From: Prochlorococcus sp. AG-402-L18
GTDB lineage: Bacteria > Cyanobacteriota > Cyanobacteriia > PCC-6307 > Cyanobiaceae
Length of the DNA: 64,000 nucleotides
Assembly (NCBI GenBank): GCA_003216725.1
Contig: QCIL01000001.1
Location: forward strand, 102,812-166,811
Direction of reading: 5' to 3'
A program made the position numbers and the translations under genes. Below are positions 52,487 to 62,910 of the stretch, piece after piece. Position 1 is the first letter of the stretch. Each line of letters begins with the position of its first letter. The notes below the pieces were generated by a model. That model saw only the letters and a program-made list of their open reading frames with translations. It was not told the origin of the DNA and did not search any database.

Positions 52487-53602
52487 ATGAGCTTCGGAAA
52501 CAATCCAAACTTTGATCAATCAAAAGAAATTCTTCCAAGTCAAAATGCCAAAATTGAAGTAATTGGTGTTGGAGGTGGTGGGAGTAATGCCGTTAATAGA
52601 ATGATTGACAGTGACCTTGAAGGGGTTTCATTCAGAGTTCTAAACACTGATGCTCAAGCATTATTGCAGTCCTCTGCTGAAAGAAGAGTGCAACTAGGCC
52701 AAAATTTAACTAGAGGACTTGGTGCAGGTGGAAATCCTAGTATCGGTCAAAAAGCTGCTGAAGAATCAAAAGAAGAACTACAACAAGCATTAGAGGGGTC
52801 AGATTTAGTTTTCATAGCCGCCGGAATGGGAGGAGGTACTGGGACTGGAGCAGCACCAGTTGTTGCAGAAGTCGCCAAACAAAGTGGAGCACTGACAGTA
52901 GGGATAGTAACAAAGCCATTCTCATTTGAGGGTAAAAGGAGAATGAGGCAGGCTGAAGAAGGTATTGCAAGATTAGCTGAAAATGTCGATACTCTTATAG
53001 TTATTCCTAATGATCGATTAAAAGATGTTATTGCAGGTGCCCCACTTCAAGAGGCATTCAAAAATGCTGATGATGTGTTAAGAATGGGTGTAAAAGGAAT
53101 AAGTGATATTATTACATGTCCAGGTTTAGTCAATGTTGATTTTGCTGATGTTAGGTCAGTTATGACTGAAGCAGGAACAGCTTTGCTAGGGATTGGTATT
53201 GGTTCTGGAAGATCAAGAGCACTAGAAGCTGCCCAAGCAGCAATGAATAGTCCGTTGCTAGAAGCAGCAAGAATTGATGGAGCCAAGGGATGTGTTATCA
53301 ATATCACAGGTGGTAAAGATATGACTTTAGAGGATATGACTTCAGCTTCAGAAATTATTTATGATGTCGTAGATCAAGAAGCAAATATAATAGTTGGTGC
53401 TGTTGTCGACGAATCAATGGAGGGGGAAATACAAGTTACTGTCATTGCAACAGGATTTGAAACTAATCAACCATTAAGGCAGCAAAGAATAAAAAACAGA
53501 TTATCTAATCAACCTCTATATAATAATTCTGATAATAAAGAAATAGGTGCCAACATCCCAGAGTTTTTAAGATTAAGGCAAAATAAAAAAGATATCGAAT
53601 AA
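52487..53602 (+). CDS. ftsZ: Cell division protein FtsZ
   Basis: [45 protein letters not shown]. Confidence 0.98.
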   Translation: MSFGNNPNFDQSKEILPSQNAKIEVIGVGGGGSNAVNRMIDSDLEGVSFRVLNTDAQALLQSSAERRVQLGQNLTRGLGAGGNPSIGQKAAEESKEELQQALEGSDLVFIAAGMGGGTGTGAAPVVAEVAKQSGALTVGIVTKPFSFEGKRRMRQAEEGIARLAENVDTLIVIPNDRLKDVIAGAPLQEAFKNADDVLRMGVKGISDIITCPGLVNVDFADVRSVMTEAGTALLGIGIGSGRSRALEAAQAAMNSPLLEAARIDGAKGCVINITGGKDMTLEDMTSASEIIYDVVDQEANIIVGAVVDESMEGEIQVTVIATGFETNQPLRQQRIKNRLSNQPLYNNSDNKEIGANIPEFLRLRQNKKDIE

Positions 53603-53617
53603 AAGTTAGAATAAAGT

Positions 53618-53711
53618 GACTCGGTTATCTCGCCTGCCTCAAGCATCCCTTGTGGCTGCTACCTTCCGGTCCTGACCAGGTTTAGGCGTTAAAACCGCGA
53701 AAGGCCGAGTC
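53618..53711 (-). ncRNA. ffs: Signal recognition particle RNA (small bacterial, 4.5S-type)
   Basis: Reverse complement contains GGTCAGGACCGGAAGGTAGCAGCCACA (SRP apical-loop consensus); ends pair GACTCGG...CCGAGTC. Confidence 0.93.
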
Positions 53712-53756
53712 TCAATTAGTTTAGCAATTTTTGATTAAAAAAGATACATAGCCATT

Positions 53757-54530
53757 ATGTTGCCATTAGAACTAGTTAAATATAAAAAAAATTCTCAAAA
53801 AATTATTGCACTTACTGCATGGGATTGTATAACAGGATCTCTAGCGGAAGAATCTGGTGCTGACATTGTTTTAGTAGGTGATTCTCTCGCAATGGTTTGT
53901 TTAGGGTATAAGTCAACACTCCCTGTGACCTTAGATAATATGATTCATCACACAAATGCAGTTTCAAGAGGTTTTACCAAAAGTATTGAGGATCAGCCGT
54001 TGCTAGTATGTGATATGCCTTTTCTTACCTATCAATGTGGGGAAGATAAGGCGGTGGAATATGCAGGTAAAATAATCAAGAATACTTATGCAAAAGCAGT
54101 AAAAATTGAAGGAGCAGAACCTGAAATTCAAAATGTTATTTCTAGATTAATTAGGATGGGTATACCAGTTATGGGTCACTTAGGACTTACTCCACAAAAC
54201 TATTTAAATTTGGGTTTAAGAAAACAAGGCGAAAAACTAGAAAGTCAAGAAAAAATTAAAAGGGATGCTGTTGCACTTGAAAAATTAGGATGTTTTTCTT
54301 TGGTTTTAGAACACATTCCAGAAATACTAGCAGTGGAAATTAAAACATTATTAAAAATACCAACAATAGGAATAGGAGCCGGCAATTCTTGTGATGGACA
54401 AATAAGAGTAACAGCTGATTTACTAGGTTTAAACGAAAAACAACCCCCATTTTGTCAACCAATGATTGAAGGAAAAAAATTACTTGGAAAAAAATTAAAA
54501 GAATGGGTAGCTTCTGAGAGACTTAATTAA
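53757..54530 (+). CDS. panB: 3-methyl-2-oxobutanoate hydroxymethyltransferase
   Basis: [64 protein letters not shown]. Confidence 0.96.
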   Translation: MLPLELVKYKKNSQKIIALTAWDCITGSLAEESGADIVLVGDSLAMVCLGYKSTLPVTLDNMIHHTNAVSRGFTKSIEDQPLLVCDMPFLTYQCGEDKAVEYAGKIIKNTYAKAVKIEGAEPEIQNVISRLIRMGIPVMGHLGLTPQNYLNLGLRKQGEKLESQEKIKRDAVALEKLGCFSLVLEHIPEILAVEIKTLLKIPTIGIGAGNSCDGQIRVTADLLGLNEKQPPFCQPMIEGKKLLGKKLKEWVASERLN

Positions 54531-55746
54531 TTTCATCCCACCATTTAAACATTGAAATAAGAACTTGATTGCTTAATTCCATACCTTTTGGATCACTTAA
54601 GAAAAATCTATTACCGCATTTATTTAACAAACCACTATCAATAAATATTTTCCATTTTTTTAGTAATTTTCCATAATTAATTACACATTTTTGTTTCTCC
54701 CAATTATGTTCATTAAATAAACTGTAGATATTTATACCCTCTTTGAGCCTTATACCTAACATGATTTTCTCATCCAATTCGTTAAAAAAATGATCTTTAT
54801 CAACAAGAGAAGAATCTAACATTTTTTCACATTGATTATTAACCCATTCTTTATATTTGAAGCTTACTTTTGGCCTAGTAAGCTTCTTACCCCAAGGAGA
54901 ACTAGTAGAGCCTTGGCCAAACCCCCACCAACCTAAACCTTTCCAATAGACTCTATTGTGTCTTGATTGATGACCTGGAAGAGAATAATTCGAAATTTCA
55001 TATCTTGAATATCCAAAATGTTTTAAAAGAGAACTCGTTAATTTACTATTTTCATAAGATTCATCTTCACATGGAGGTGATAATTTACCAGAATCATATT
55101 GTTTCTTAAAGACAGTCCCATCTTCGATACTCAAATCATAAATTGATAAATGTGGAGGACAATAACTTAAGGTTTTATGCAAATCTTCTTTCCACTCTTT
55201 AAAATTACTTAATGGAAGATTTTGAATTAAATCTATGCTCCAACTTTTGATAGAACCTGCTTCATATTCTTTTTTCAACCAAAAGCAAGATTTTTCAACA
55301 TCTTCACGAAGGTGTCTTCTTCCAGCTTTTTTGAGTATCTTATTATTAAAACTTTGTGCCCCAAGGCTAAATCTATTTATTCCAGATTTTATAAATCCAT
55401 AGAGATCATCTGCACTAAAACTTGCAGGATCAACCTCCATAGTTATTTCGGCACCATAATCAATCCCATAATTATCTCTAAATAAATCAATTAAACCTTT
55501 AATGTGTTTAGGATCTAAAATTGATGGTGTACCACCACCTATATAAATAGTTGAAAGAGGTGATTTATCTTTAATTGACAATATTTCTTTATGCAAAAAA
55601 TATAGGTATTCATTGATTGTTTTACTTCCATATCCTTTGAGAGGTTCAATTTTATCCCCTAAAGGAATAACTGTAAAATCGCAATAGAAGCATCTTCTAT
55701 GACAAAAAGGTATATGAACATATGCACTTCTTGGAGATTTATTCAT
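54523..55746 (-). CDS. hemW: Radical SAM HemW (HemN-like) protein
   Basis: [51 protein letters not shown]. Confidence 0.92.
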   Translation of the reverse strand: MNKSPRSAYVHIPFCHRRCFYCDFTVIPLGDKIEPLKGYGSKTINEYLYFLHKEILSIKDKSPLSTIYIGGGTPSILDPKHIKGLIDLFRDNYGIDYGAEITMEVDPASFSADDLYGFIKSGINRFSLGAQSFNNKILKKAGRRHLREDVEKSCFWLKKEYEAGSIKSWSIDLIQNLPLSNFKEWKEDLHKTLSYCPPHLSIYDLSIEDGTVFKKQYDSGKLSPPCEDESYENSKLTSSLLKHFGYSRYEISNYSLPGHQSRHNRVYWKGLGWWGFGQGSTSSPWGKKLTRPKVSFKYKEWVNNQCEKMLDSSLVDKDHFFNELDEKIMLGIRLKEGINIYSLFNEHNWEKQKCVINYGKLLKKWKIFIDSGLLNKCGNRFFLSDPKGMELSNQVLISMFKWWDEIN

Positions 55747-55843
55747 AATAATAAAAACATTTTTATTCTCAAAAAATAATTTTAGGATCTAAAAAAATAA
55801 AATCCTTATTTACTCAATTAATAAATCCTAGTAGATTAGATAT

Positions 55844-56953
55844 ATGACAGATATCTTAGTACTAATTTTATTTGTATTGTCTGGAGCGGCTTCAGGTTGG
55901 CTTGGAGTTGATCTATTACCAGTTGACATACTCAAACAGGTATCGAATGTGGAGGGGTTTAGGGTTGTATTAGCAATAATTGGTTTTTTTGTAGGACTAG
56001 CAGCTGGTTTTGTATTTTTGCAACTTAGGAAGACATTTCTTGATCAAATAAGAACAATGCCAACAGATTTACTCATAAGTAGATCTGTTGGCTTGATTTT
56101 AGGATTACTAGTTGCAAATCTTCTTCTTGCACCAATATTATTGATCCCCTTTCCTAGAGAAGTATTTTTTGCAAAACCATTAGCAGCTATTTTGAGTAAT
56201 ATTTTCTTTGGTGCTCTTGGTTATAAATTAGCTGATACACATGGAAGAACATTATTGAGACTTTTTAATCCTAATAATACGGATGCTTACTTAGTCAATG
56301 AAGGTATACTACCTGCTGCAAGTCCTAAGATTCTTGATACAAGTGTAATAATAGATGGGAGAATAAATGGTTTGTTAAGTTGTGGGCTCTTAGAGGGACA
56401 ATTAATTGTGGCTCAAAGTGTAATTGATGAATTACAAACTCTCGCTGACTCAAGCAGTAATGAAAAAAGGTCTAAAGGAAGAAGAGGCCTTAAATTATTG
56501 AGAGAACTAAGAGATTTATACGGGAGAAGACTTGTAATAAATCCTACAAAGTATGAGGGTAATGGAGTTGATGAAAAGCTTTTAAAAATTACTGAAGATA
56601 TGTCAGGAACTTTAATAACAGCAGATTATAATCTTTCTCAAATTGCTGAAGTAAAAGAATTAAAAGTTATGAATTTAAGCGATTTAGTTATTGCTTTGAG
56701 GCCAGAAGTTCAACCAGGAGAATCACTCAATATAAAAATTGTTAGAGAGGGCAAGGAAAAAATGCAAGGAATTGGATATTTAGATGATGGAACAATGGTT
56801 GTTATTGATGAAGCAAAGAAATTTGTTGGTGAAAGGTTAGACATTGTAATTACTGGCGCATTACAAACTCCTACTGGAAGAATGGTATTCGGGAAACTAA
56901 TAAATAATGCTGAGTCAAACAAATCTTTTCAATCTCCAGCAACACAGGGCTAA
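55844..56953 (+). CDS. PIN/TRAM domain membrane protein (YacL-like)
   Basis: Four N-terminal TM helices; PIN domain KILDTSVIIDGRINGLLSCGLLEGQLIVAQSVIDELQTLADSSSNEKRSKGRRGLKLL; C-terminal TRAM-like region. Confidence 0.9.
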   Translation: MTDILVLILFVLSGAASGWLGVDLLPVDILKQVSNVEGFRVVLAIIGFFVGLAAGFVFLQLRKTFLDQIRTMPTDLLISRSVGLILGLLVANLLLAPILLIPFPREVFFAKPLAAILSNIFFGALGYKLADTHGRTLLRLFNPNNTDAYLVNEGILPAASPKILDTSVIIDGRINGLLSCGLLEGQLIVAQSVIDELQTLADSSSNEKRSKGRRGLKLLRELRDLYGRRLVINPTKYEGNGVDEKLLKITEDMSGTLITADYNLSQIAEVKELKVMNLSDLVIALRPEVQPGESLNIKIVREGKEKMQGIGYLDDGTMVVIDEAKKFVGERLDIVITGALQTPTGRMVFGKLINNAESNKSFQSPATQG

Positions 56954-56980
56954 ATCTAGCTAGAATCAAATTATATTTAC

Positions 56981-57658
56981 TTGGTGGTACATATGACTGT
57001 ATCTGCTCCATATTACGGCGAAAATACCGTTATGAGGACCCCACCCCCAGATCTACCCTCTTTGTTACTTAAGGAAAGAATTGTTTATCTTGGGTTGCCT
57101 TTATTTTCAGATGATGATGCAAAAAGGCAACTTGGTATGGATGTTACAGAGTTAATTATTGCTCAGCTTCTTTATCTAGAGTTTGAAGATCCAGAGAAAC
57201 CAATTTATTTTTATATAAATTCAACAGGAACTAGTTGGTATACTGGAGATGCTGTTGGATTTGAAACAGAAGCTTTTGCTATTTGCGATACTATTAGTTA
57301 CATAAAACCACCAGTTCATACAATTTGCATCGGGCAAGCAATGGGGACAGCCGCTGTTATCCTTTCATCAGGCACAAAGGGGCAAAGAGCTGCTCTCCCT
57401 CACGCTTCTATCGTGTTGCATCAACCTATAAGTGGCGCTAGAGGTCAAGCCACAGACATACAAATAAGAGCAGAGGAAGTATTGAAGAATAAAAAATCAA
57501 TGCTTGAGATATTATCTCGTAATACCGGGAAAACTATTCAAGAGCTCTCTAAAGACTCTGACAGAATGAGTTACCTCAATCCTCAAGAAGCTTTAGAATA
57601 TGGAGTTATTGACAGAATACTTTCTAGTCAAAAAGATTTACCAAAAAAACTAAATTAA
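56981..57658 (+). CDS. clpR: ClpP-like protease subunit lacking the catalytic Ser (ClpR)
   Basis: ClpP fold motifs (RIVYLGLPL, YFYINSTGTSWYTGDAVG, HASIVLHQP) but IGQAMGTAAVILSSGTKG in place of [11 protein letters not shown]. A later ATG in MVVHM is an alternative start. Confidence 0.9.
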   Translation: MVVHMTVSAPYYGENTVMRTPPPDLPSLLLKERIVYLGLPLFSDDDAKRQLGMDVTELIIAQLLYLEFEDPEKPIYFYINSTGTSWYTGDAVGFETEAFAICDTISYIKPPVHTICIGQAMGTAAVILSSGTKGQRAALPHASIVLHQPISGARGQATDIQIRAEEVLKNKKSMLEILSRNTGKTIQELSKDSDRMSYLNPQEALEYGVIDRILSSQKDLPKKLN

Positions 57659-57682
57659 CACTACCAACAACTTTTTAAAATC

Positions 57683-58291
57683 ATGCCAATAGGAACTCCA
57701 AGCGTCCCTTACAGACTTCCAGGAAGTCAATACGAAAGATGGGTAGATATTTATACAAGATTAGGAGTTGAAAGAATTCTTTTTCTTGGACAGGAGGTAA
57801 ATGATGGGATTGCCAATAGTCTTGTCGCGCAAATGCTTTATCTTGATTCTGATGACAATTCAAAACCTATATATTTATACATAAATAGCCCAGGGGGTTC
57901 AGTTACAGCTGGTTTAGCAATATATGACACGATTAAATACGTAAAAAGTGATGTAGTAACAATTTGTGTTGGCCTAGCAGCATCAATGGGTGCATTTCTA
58001 TTAGCTGCGGGAACTAAAGGTAAAAGAGTAGCTCTACCACACAGCAGAATAATGATACATCAACCTCTTGGTGGAACATCACAACGCCAAGCTAGTGATA
58101 TAGAAATCGAGGCAAAAGAAATTTTACGAATAAAAGATATGTTAAATATGTCCATGGCAGATATGACTGGACAATCATTCGAAAAAATTGAAAAAGACAC
58201 TGATAGAGACTATTTCCTTAGCGCTGAAGAAGCAAAAAATTATGGACTTATTGATAGAGTCATTTCGCATCCTAGCGAAGCTAATCAATAA
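57683..58291 (+). CDS. clpP: ATP-dependent Clp protease proteolytic subunit
   Basis: [84 protein letters not shown]. Confidence 0.96.
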   Translation: MPIGTPSVPYRLPGSQYERWVDIYTRLGVERILFLGQEVNDGIANSLVAQMLYLDSDDNSKPIYLYINSPGGSVTAGLAIYDTIKYVKSDVVTICVGLAASMGAFLLAAGTKGKRVALPHSRIMIHQPLGGTSQRQASDIEIEAKEILRIKDMLNMSMADMTGQSFEKIEKDTDRDYFLSAEEAKNYGLIDRVISHPSEANQ

Positions 58292-58393
58292 TAATTAATT
58301 TAAATATTAAATTTTTAAATTAGTTATTTATTGGTTTATTTGCACTTTTAATGTCTAAAATACTAATTATCATGATTTTAGAAATTACAACTA

Positions 58394-59383
58394 ATGACCC
58401 AACTCTTTTATGATTCAGATGCAGATCTAAGTCTCTTAAATAATAAAACAATTGCAATAATAGGTTATGGATCTCAAGGACATGCCCACGCTTTAAATCT
58501 AAAAGATAGTGGGATCGATGTAATCGTTGGTTTGTATGAGGGAAGCAAATCTGAAAGCAAAGCTATCAATGATGGATTACAAGTATTCAGTGTTTCTAAG
58601 GCATGCGAAAAAGCAGATTGGATAATGATTCTTCTACCAGATGAATTCCAGAAAGACGTTTATCTTAAAGAAATTGAGCCGAATTTAAAAGAGGGGAAGA
58701 TATTAAGTTTTGCTCATGGATTCAACATAAGGTTCGAGCTCATAAAACCTCCAAGCTACGTAGATGTTGTAATGATTGCCCCAAAAGGTCCTGGCCATAC
58801 GGTGCGTTGGGAATATCAGAATGGGCAAGGAGTTCCAGCTTTGTTTGCCGTAGAGCAAGATGCTTCTGGGAATGCAAGATCCCTCGCAATGGCTTACGCT
58901 AAAGGTATTGGTGGAACTAGGGCAGGGATTCTTGAAACAAATTTTAAAGAAGAAACTGAAACTGATTTATTTGGAGAACAAGCTGTTTTATGTGGAGGCC
59001 TATCTGAACTTGTTAAATCAGGATTTGAAACTCTTGTAGAAGCAGGCTATCAACCTGAACTTGCCTATTTTGAGTGTCTACACGAAGTAAAACTTATTGT
59101 CGATCTTATGGTGAAAGGAGGATTATCTCAAATGAGAGATTCAATCTCAAATACTGCAGAATATGGTGATTACGTAAGTGGCAAAAGACTTATAAATAGT
59201 CATACGAAAAGGGAAATGCAAAAAATCCTTAAAGATATTCAAAATGGTACTTTTGCTAAAAATTTCGTAGAGGAATGCGATAAAAACAAACCTTTAATGA
59301 CAAAATTAAGAGAAGAAAACTCGAAACACGAAATTGAAAAAGTAGGAAAAGGTCTTAGAGCTATGTTCAGTTGGCTCAAATAA
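58394..59383 (+). CDS. ilvC: Ketol-acid reductoisomerase
   Basis: [71 protein letters not shown]. Confidence 0.97.
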   Translation: MTQLFYDSDADLSLLNNKTIAIIGYGSQGHAHALNLKDSGIDVIVGLYEGSKSESKAINDGLQVFSVSKACEKADWIMILLPDEFQKDVYLKEIEPNLKEGKILSFAHGFNIRFELIKPPSYVDVVMIAPKGPGHTVRWEYQNGQGVPALFAVEQDASGNARSLAMAYAKGIGGTRAGILETNFKEETETDLFGEQAVLCGGLSELVKSGFETLVEAGYQPELAYFECLHEVKLIVDLMVKGGLSQMRDSISNTAEYGDYVSGKRLINSHTKREMQKILKDIQNGTFAKNFVEECDKNKPLMTKLREENSKHEIEKVGKGLRAMFSWLK

Positions 59384-60384
59384 ATTTACTTTTAATATTT
59401 ATTTGCTCAATTGGTTTTGATTTATTAATCGGGGACCCAAAGTTTTTAATCCACCCTGTTCAAATAATTGGAATTTATATAAAAAAAATCTCTAATTTCT
59501 TCATTTACCAATATGGGGCAAATAAAAAAATTTTATTTTGGGGTGGATTATTCATCTCTCTTTCTACTATTTGTGTAAGTTTTTGTTTTGGGAAATTGAT
59601 AGAATTAAGCTATTTTCAATTTGAAAATAATCATTTTTTTGGAATTCTAATATTGTTAGGTTTATCAAGTTGCATAGCCTCAAAAGGACTTATTTCTAGC
59701 GTTAAGGAGATTGCAGGTTTAATAGAAAATAAAGAAATTAATAAAAAAAATAAAAAATTAATAAAAACTAAAGTTCAAAGAATTGTTAGTAGGGATGTAA
59801 GTGAATCCTCGTTAAAGCATCTTTTGAGATCTAGTACCGAAAGCCTTACCGAAAATGCTGTTGATGGAATATTTGGACCGCTCTTTTGGATATTTATTGG
59901 GATAATTTTGATGAAGTTTTCAATTTTTCTTCCAGGTCCTTTATCTCTTGGTTTTTCTTACAAAGCCATTAGTACTCTTGATTCAATGATAGGTTACAAA
60001 TATAATCACTTTAAATATTTAGGTTTTTTCAGTGCAAAAATTGAAGATATTCTTACCTTTATTCCATCTAGAATAGTTTTATTAACGCTTCCCTTGGTTA
60101 GTTCTAAAGTTAATCAATACATATCAATAATAAAACAAAGCTATAGGGATGGTAAAAGATATGATTCTCCAAATTCTGGTATTTCAGAGGCTGTATTTGC
60201 ATATACATCAAATATAAAGTTAGGTGGTAAGAGTATGTACAACAATAAAGTTATTTTAAAACCAATAATCAACTCAAAAGGAGATATTTGTACCGAAGAA
60301 AAAATTAAATTAATTTGTCACTTAATTATAAAATTACAATTTTTATGGGTAATGATTTTTATCTTAATTTTCTTCATAATCTGA
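59371..60384 (+). CDS. cobD: Adenosylcobinamide-phosphate synthase (TTG start)
   Basis: [83 protein letters not shown]. Confidence 0.93.
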   Translation: MAQINLLLIFICSIGFDLLIGDPKFLIHPVQIIGIYIKKISNFFIYQYGANKKILFWGGLFISLSTICVSFCFGKLIELSYFQFENNHFFGILILLGLSSCIASKGLISSVKEIAGLIENKEINKKNKKLIKTKVQRIVSRDVSESSLKHLLRSSTESLTENAVDGIFGPLFWIFIGIILMKFSIFLPGPLSLGFSYKAISTLDSMIGYKYNHFKYLGFFSAKIEDILTFIPSRIVLLTLPLVSSKVNQYISIIKQSYRDGKRYDSPNSGISEAVFAYTSNIKLGGKSMYNNKVILKPIINSKGDICTEEKIKLICHLIIKLQFLWVMIFILIFFII

Positions 60385-60440
60385 TCTCTACTAGACTTAT
60401 TAATTTGTTTTAATGACTATTATTAAAAGAAAGACTTTTT

Positions 60441-60719
60441 ATGAAAGAAGAAAATTCTCCATTGGGAAAGCCGACTGAAAATTTAGAAAATTCTCAAATT
60501 GTGAATCAAAATGACGATTCAAAGAATCTTTCCTCACTTAGAAATTACTCTAAATGGGTTAATAATCAAGGTGATGAAGTTAAAAATGTTTTTGGCTTTA
60601 ATACCAGTGCTGAATTAGTAAATGGCAGAGCTGCCATGATTGGATTTTTAATGCTGATATTAACTGAATTAATCTTTCAAGGAAGACCTGTTACATCTTC
60701 GATCTTTGGTATAAATTAA
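60441..60719 (+). CDS. High-light-inducible (Hli/Scp) chlorophyll-binding-type protein
   Basis: AELVNGRAAMIGFLMLILTELI, the Hli/ExxNxRxAMIGF motif. Confidence 0.92.
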   Translation: MKEENSPLGKPTENLENSQIVNQNDDSKNLSSLRNYSKWVNNQGDEVKNVFGFNTSAELVNGRAAMIGFLMLILTELIFQGRPVTSSIFGIN

Positions 60720-60722
60720 AAA

Positions 60723-60935
60723 ATGGAAGAAAAAAAATCTAATTCAATAAAAATAATTCTATATATATCCGCTTGGGTCATGATTTGGGGAACAATAGGT
60801 TCCCTAGTAGACTATCCTCTCTACAAAAATAATGTTTACCAAGAAGGCAGTTTTTATCAATTCCTTACTTTTACAATCTCTGCGATTTTATCAATTATAG
60901 GTGCCAAATACTTTTACACAAGAATCAAACTATAA
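60723..60935 (+). CDS. Small two-TM hypothetical protein downstream of hli
   Basis: 70 aa starting 3 bp after the hli stop codon; two hydrophobic segments. Confidence 0.65.
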   Translation: MEEKKSNSIKIILYISAWVMIWGTIGSLVDYPLYKNNVYQEGSFYQFLTFTISAILSIIGAKYFYTRIKL

Positions 60936-61187
60936 AAACTTATATCTAAATTTTTTGATAATTTGGGCTGGGTTTTCATCCTTTTGGTCATTATATAAAA
61001 TCCATTGATGTGTTTCAGTATCATGATCACAACCATAATTTCCAGATTGGTTCTCAAAAGTAGCGAGATATGAATGACATGATTGATCTGCCTCAAAAGC
61101 AGAATCATAACCAGTTAAAAAATAAATTACAAATGCTGCCAAGATTACCGACAAAAATACTTTTAAAAACCAATTAACTATCTTCAT
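60930..61187 (-). CDS. Hypothetical small exported/membrane-anchored Cys-containing protein
   Basis: 85 aa with N-terminal hydrophobic segment and two Cys; the overlapping 64-aa frame is rejected. Confidence 0.55.
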   Translation of the reverse strand: MKIVNWFLKVFLSVILAAFVIYFLTGYDSAFEADQSCHSYLATFENQSGNYGCDHDTETHQWILYNDQKDENPAQIIKKFRYKFL

Positions 61188-61247
61188 ATCAAATACTAAA
61201 ATTTAAATATATCATTTCCTATAAATCTTTTTATCTAAAAACTATAG

Positions 61248-61493
61248 CTAACGACCAACTTTGAATACAAAATCATGGAATTCATCATTATTTAGATACA
61301 AAATTACTAAGATTACTAACAATAAATTTAGACCTAGGACAATTGACCCAAATATATTAATTTGTTTTTTACCCGGTAAGGTGTAAGTAAATTTCTTGCC
61401 TTTAAGAAAAGCAGCTAAACCTTTTTTTTTATTTTTAGAGTCCTTTAAGGGTGTTTCATTTTTAACTTCACTTTCAGAAAAACCTTTAACCAT
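61248..61493 (-). CDS. Hypothetical single-TM protein
   Basis: 81 aa; basic N-terminal half, C-terminal hydrophobic helix IFGSIVLGLNLLLVILVILYL. Confidence 0.55.
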   Translation of the reverse strand: MVKGFSESEVKNETPLKDSKNKKKGLAAFLKGKKFTYTLPGKKQINIFGSIVLGLNLLLVILVILYLNNDEFHDFVFKVGR

Positions 61494-61547
61494 TAAACCC
61501 TGAATAACAAATATATAATATTCTAAAAGGAGTAATTATGAAATGGA

Positions 61548-61859
61548 TTAACAATTCTTTTTCACATATGGAATCATAATCTTTTTAAGCTTTGTTGAAC
61601 TACTTTCAAGCAATTTAGATTCAATAAGTGTACTCTGCAAACCTAAAAGACTAGATTGACATTTGAATCTATTTCTTTCAAATTCAACTACCTGAAGTTT
61701 CTCTATCTGTAGTATTAATTTTTTACATTCTTGCTTTTCTGAAATATTAAAGCATTCATTTGATTTTTTTAAAATTTCTGATTTAGTTGGCATTATTTCA
61801 GTGATACCAGGGCTAGATAATAAAAAACTATTCAGGAATAAAAAAATTAATAATTTCAT
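61548..61859 (-). CDS. Hypothetical small secreted Cys-containing protein
   Basis: 103 aa with N-terminal signal-like segment and four Cys. Confidence 0.55.
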   Translation of the reverse strand: MKLLIFLFLNSFLLSSPGITEIMPTKSEILKKSNECFNISEKQECKKLILQIEKLQVVEFERNRFKCQSSLLGLQSTLIESKLLESSSTKLKKIMIPYVKKNC

Positions 61860-61962
61860 TAATTTAAAAGAGAATATATTTTTAATATGCTGAAAAAAGT
61901 TTTTGGCATTACTTTTATAAAGTACTATAAATTTTAAAATCTTAATTTTTTTTGTAATTCAT

Positions 61963-61989
61963 AAAAAAAGTGCTCTTTTAGAGCACCTT
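61963..61989 (-). terminator. Rho-independent terminator downstream of hupB
   Basis: Reverse strand reads GGTGCTCTAAAAGAGCACTTTTTTT: 6-7 bp stem plus T tract. Confidence 0.85.
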
Positions 61990-62020
61990 AATATTTAAAA
62001 AAGATCGGGATTCCAAAGTA

Positions 62021-62296
62021 TTAACCTTGAACTCTATCCTTAAAAAGTTTACCTGCGGAAAAAGTTGGAACTCTTTTAGCAGGAATTGCTATTTTTTCGC
62101 CTGTCTTAGGGTTTAAACCCTGTCTAGCAGAACGATCTCTTGGTTCAAAAGAACCAAATCCTAGTATGGAGACTTTTTTGCCTTCCACTACTGAATCAAC
62201 AATAGTTTCGATAGCTGCATCAACAACTAAAGAAACATCAGTTTTTGTGAGCTCAGTACGAGCAGCAACAAGATTAACTAAATCAGCTTTGTTCAT
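62021..62296 (-). CDS. hupB: DNA-binding protein HU
   Basis: MNKADLVNLVAARTELTKTDV...VSILGFGSFEPRDRSARQGLNPKTGEKIAIPAKRVPTFSAGKLFKD. Confidence 0.97.
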   Translation of the reverse strand: MNKADLVNLVAARTELTKTDVSLVVDAAIETIVDSVVEGKKVSILGFGSFEPRDRSARQGLNPKTGEKIAIPAKRVPTFSAGKLFKDRVQG

Positions 62297-62910
62297 TGAA
62301 TTGTTTATAAAGCAGAGATTAAAATGATAAGAGTTTTAAATCAAACCAAAAAACCTCGAACTTGCATATCATATGGAGCAAATACGAATACGGCAACCGA
62401 AAATGCCGGTGGCGCAAAGCTTTATACAATATTGAGGGACATTTTTAGCTTCAGAATTTTATTCTAAAGTCGCTAGTTGTTCAGTTTTCAAGTAAATGGA
62501 ATTTCCAAACTAAATCCCCAAAAGGCTTGTGCTCACTAGTTTTATTAATAGAACGAACAATTTATTCTTTTATTAAAACTAATCTCCAAATAGATTAAAT
62601 TTAAGAATTTCTGCTATTTATTATTTTTTATTAACTTTAAGATATATTTCCTTCTCAGCACATGAATAAGCAAAATTTATGTTTTTGAATCAAGAAAAAC
62701 AATTTTTTCGGACTATCAATTTAAGCTTATAAAATTTTTCTAATAAGCTATTAGATAATTAAAGATGAGTTATTTACATAATATAAAACTTAGAAAAATT
62801 GATAAAAGAAGCAAAAAATATAAGTTTTTTTTTAATTTTACATCTATGATTTAGTTATCGAACAATTTGATGAAATTATCTCATCATTAAATCAATCAAT
62901 GATTTAAAAA

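Noticed and set aside
62370-62440. Calling the GC-rich element a c-di-GMP (GEMM) riboswitch
   Set aside because: Only the GCAAAGC-like segment and a small hairpin are reminiscent; the second stem and key conserved positions could not be identified by eye.
62765-62854. Small ORF MSYLHNIKLRKIDKRSKKYKFFFNFTSMI
   Set aside because: 29 aa in extremely AT-rich DNA with low-complexity K/F content; chance is the simplest explanation.
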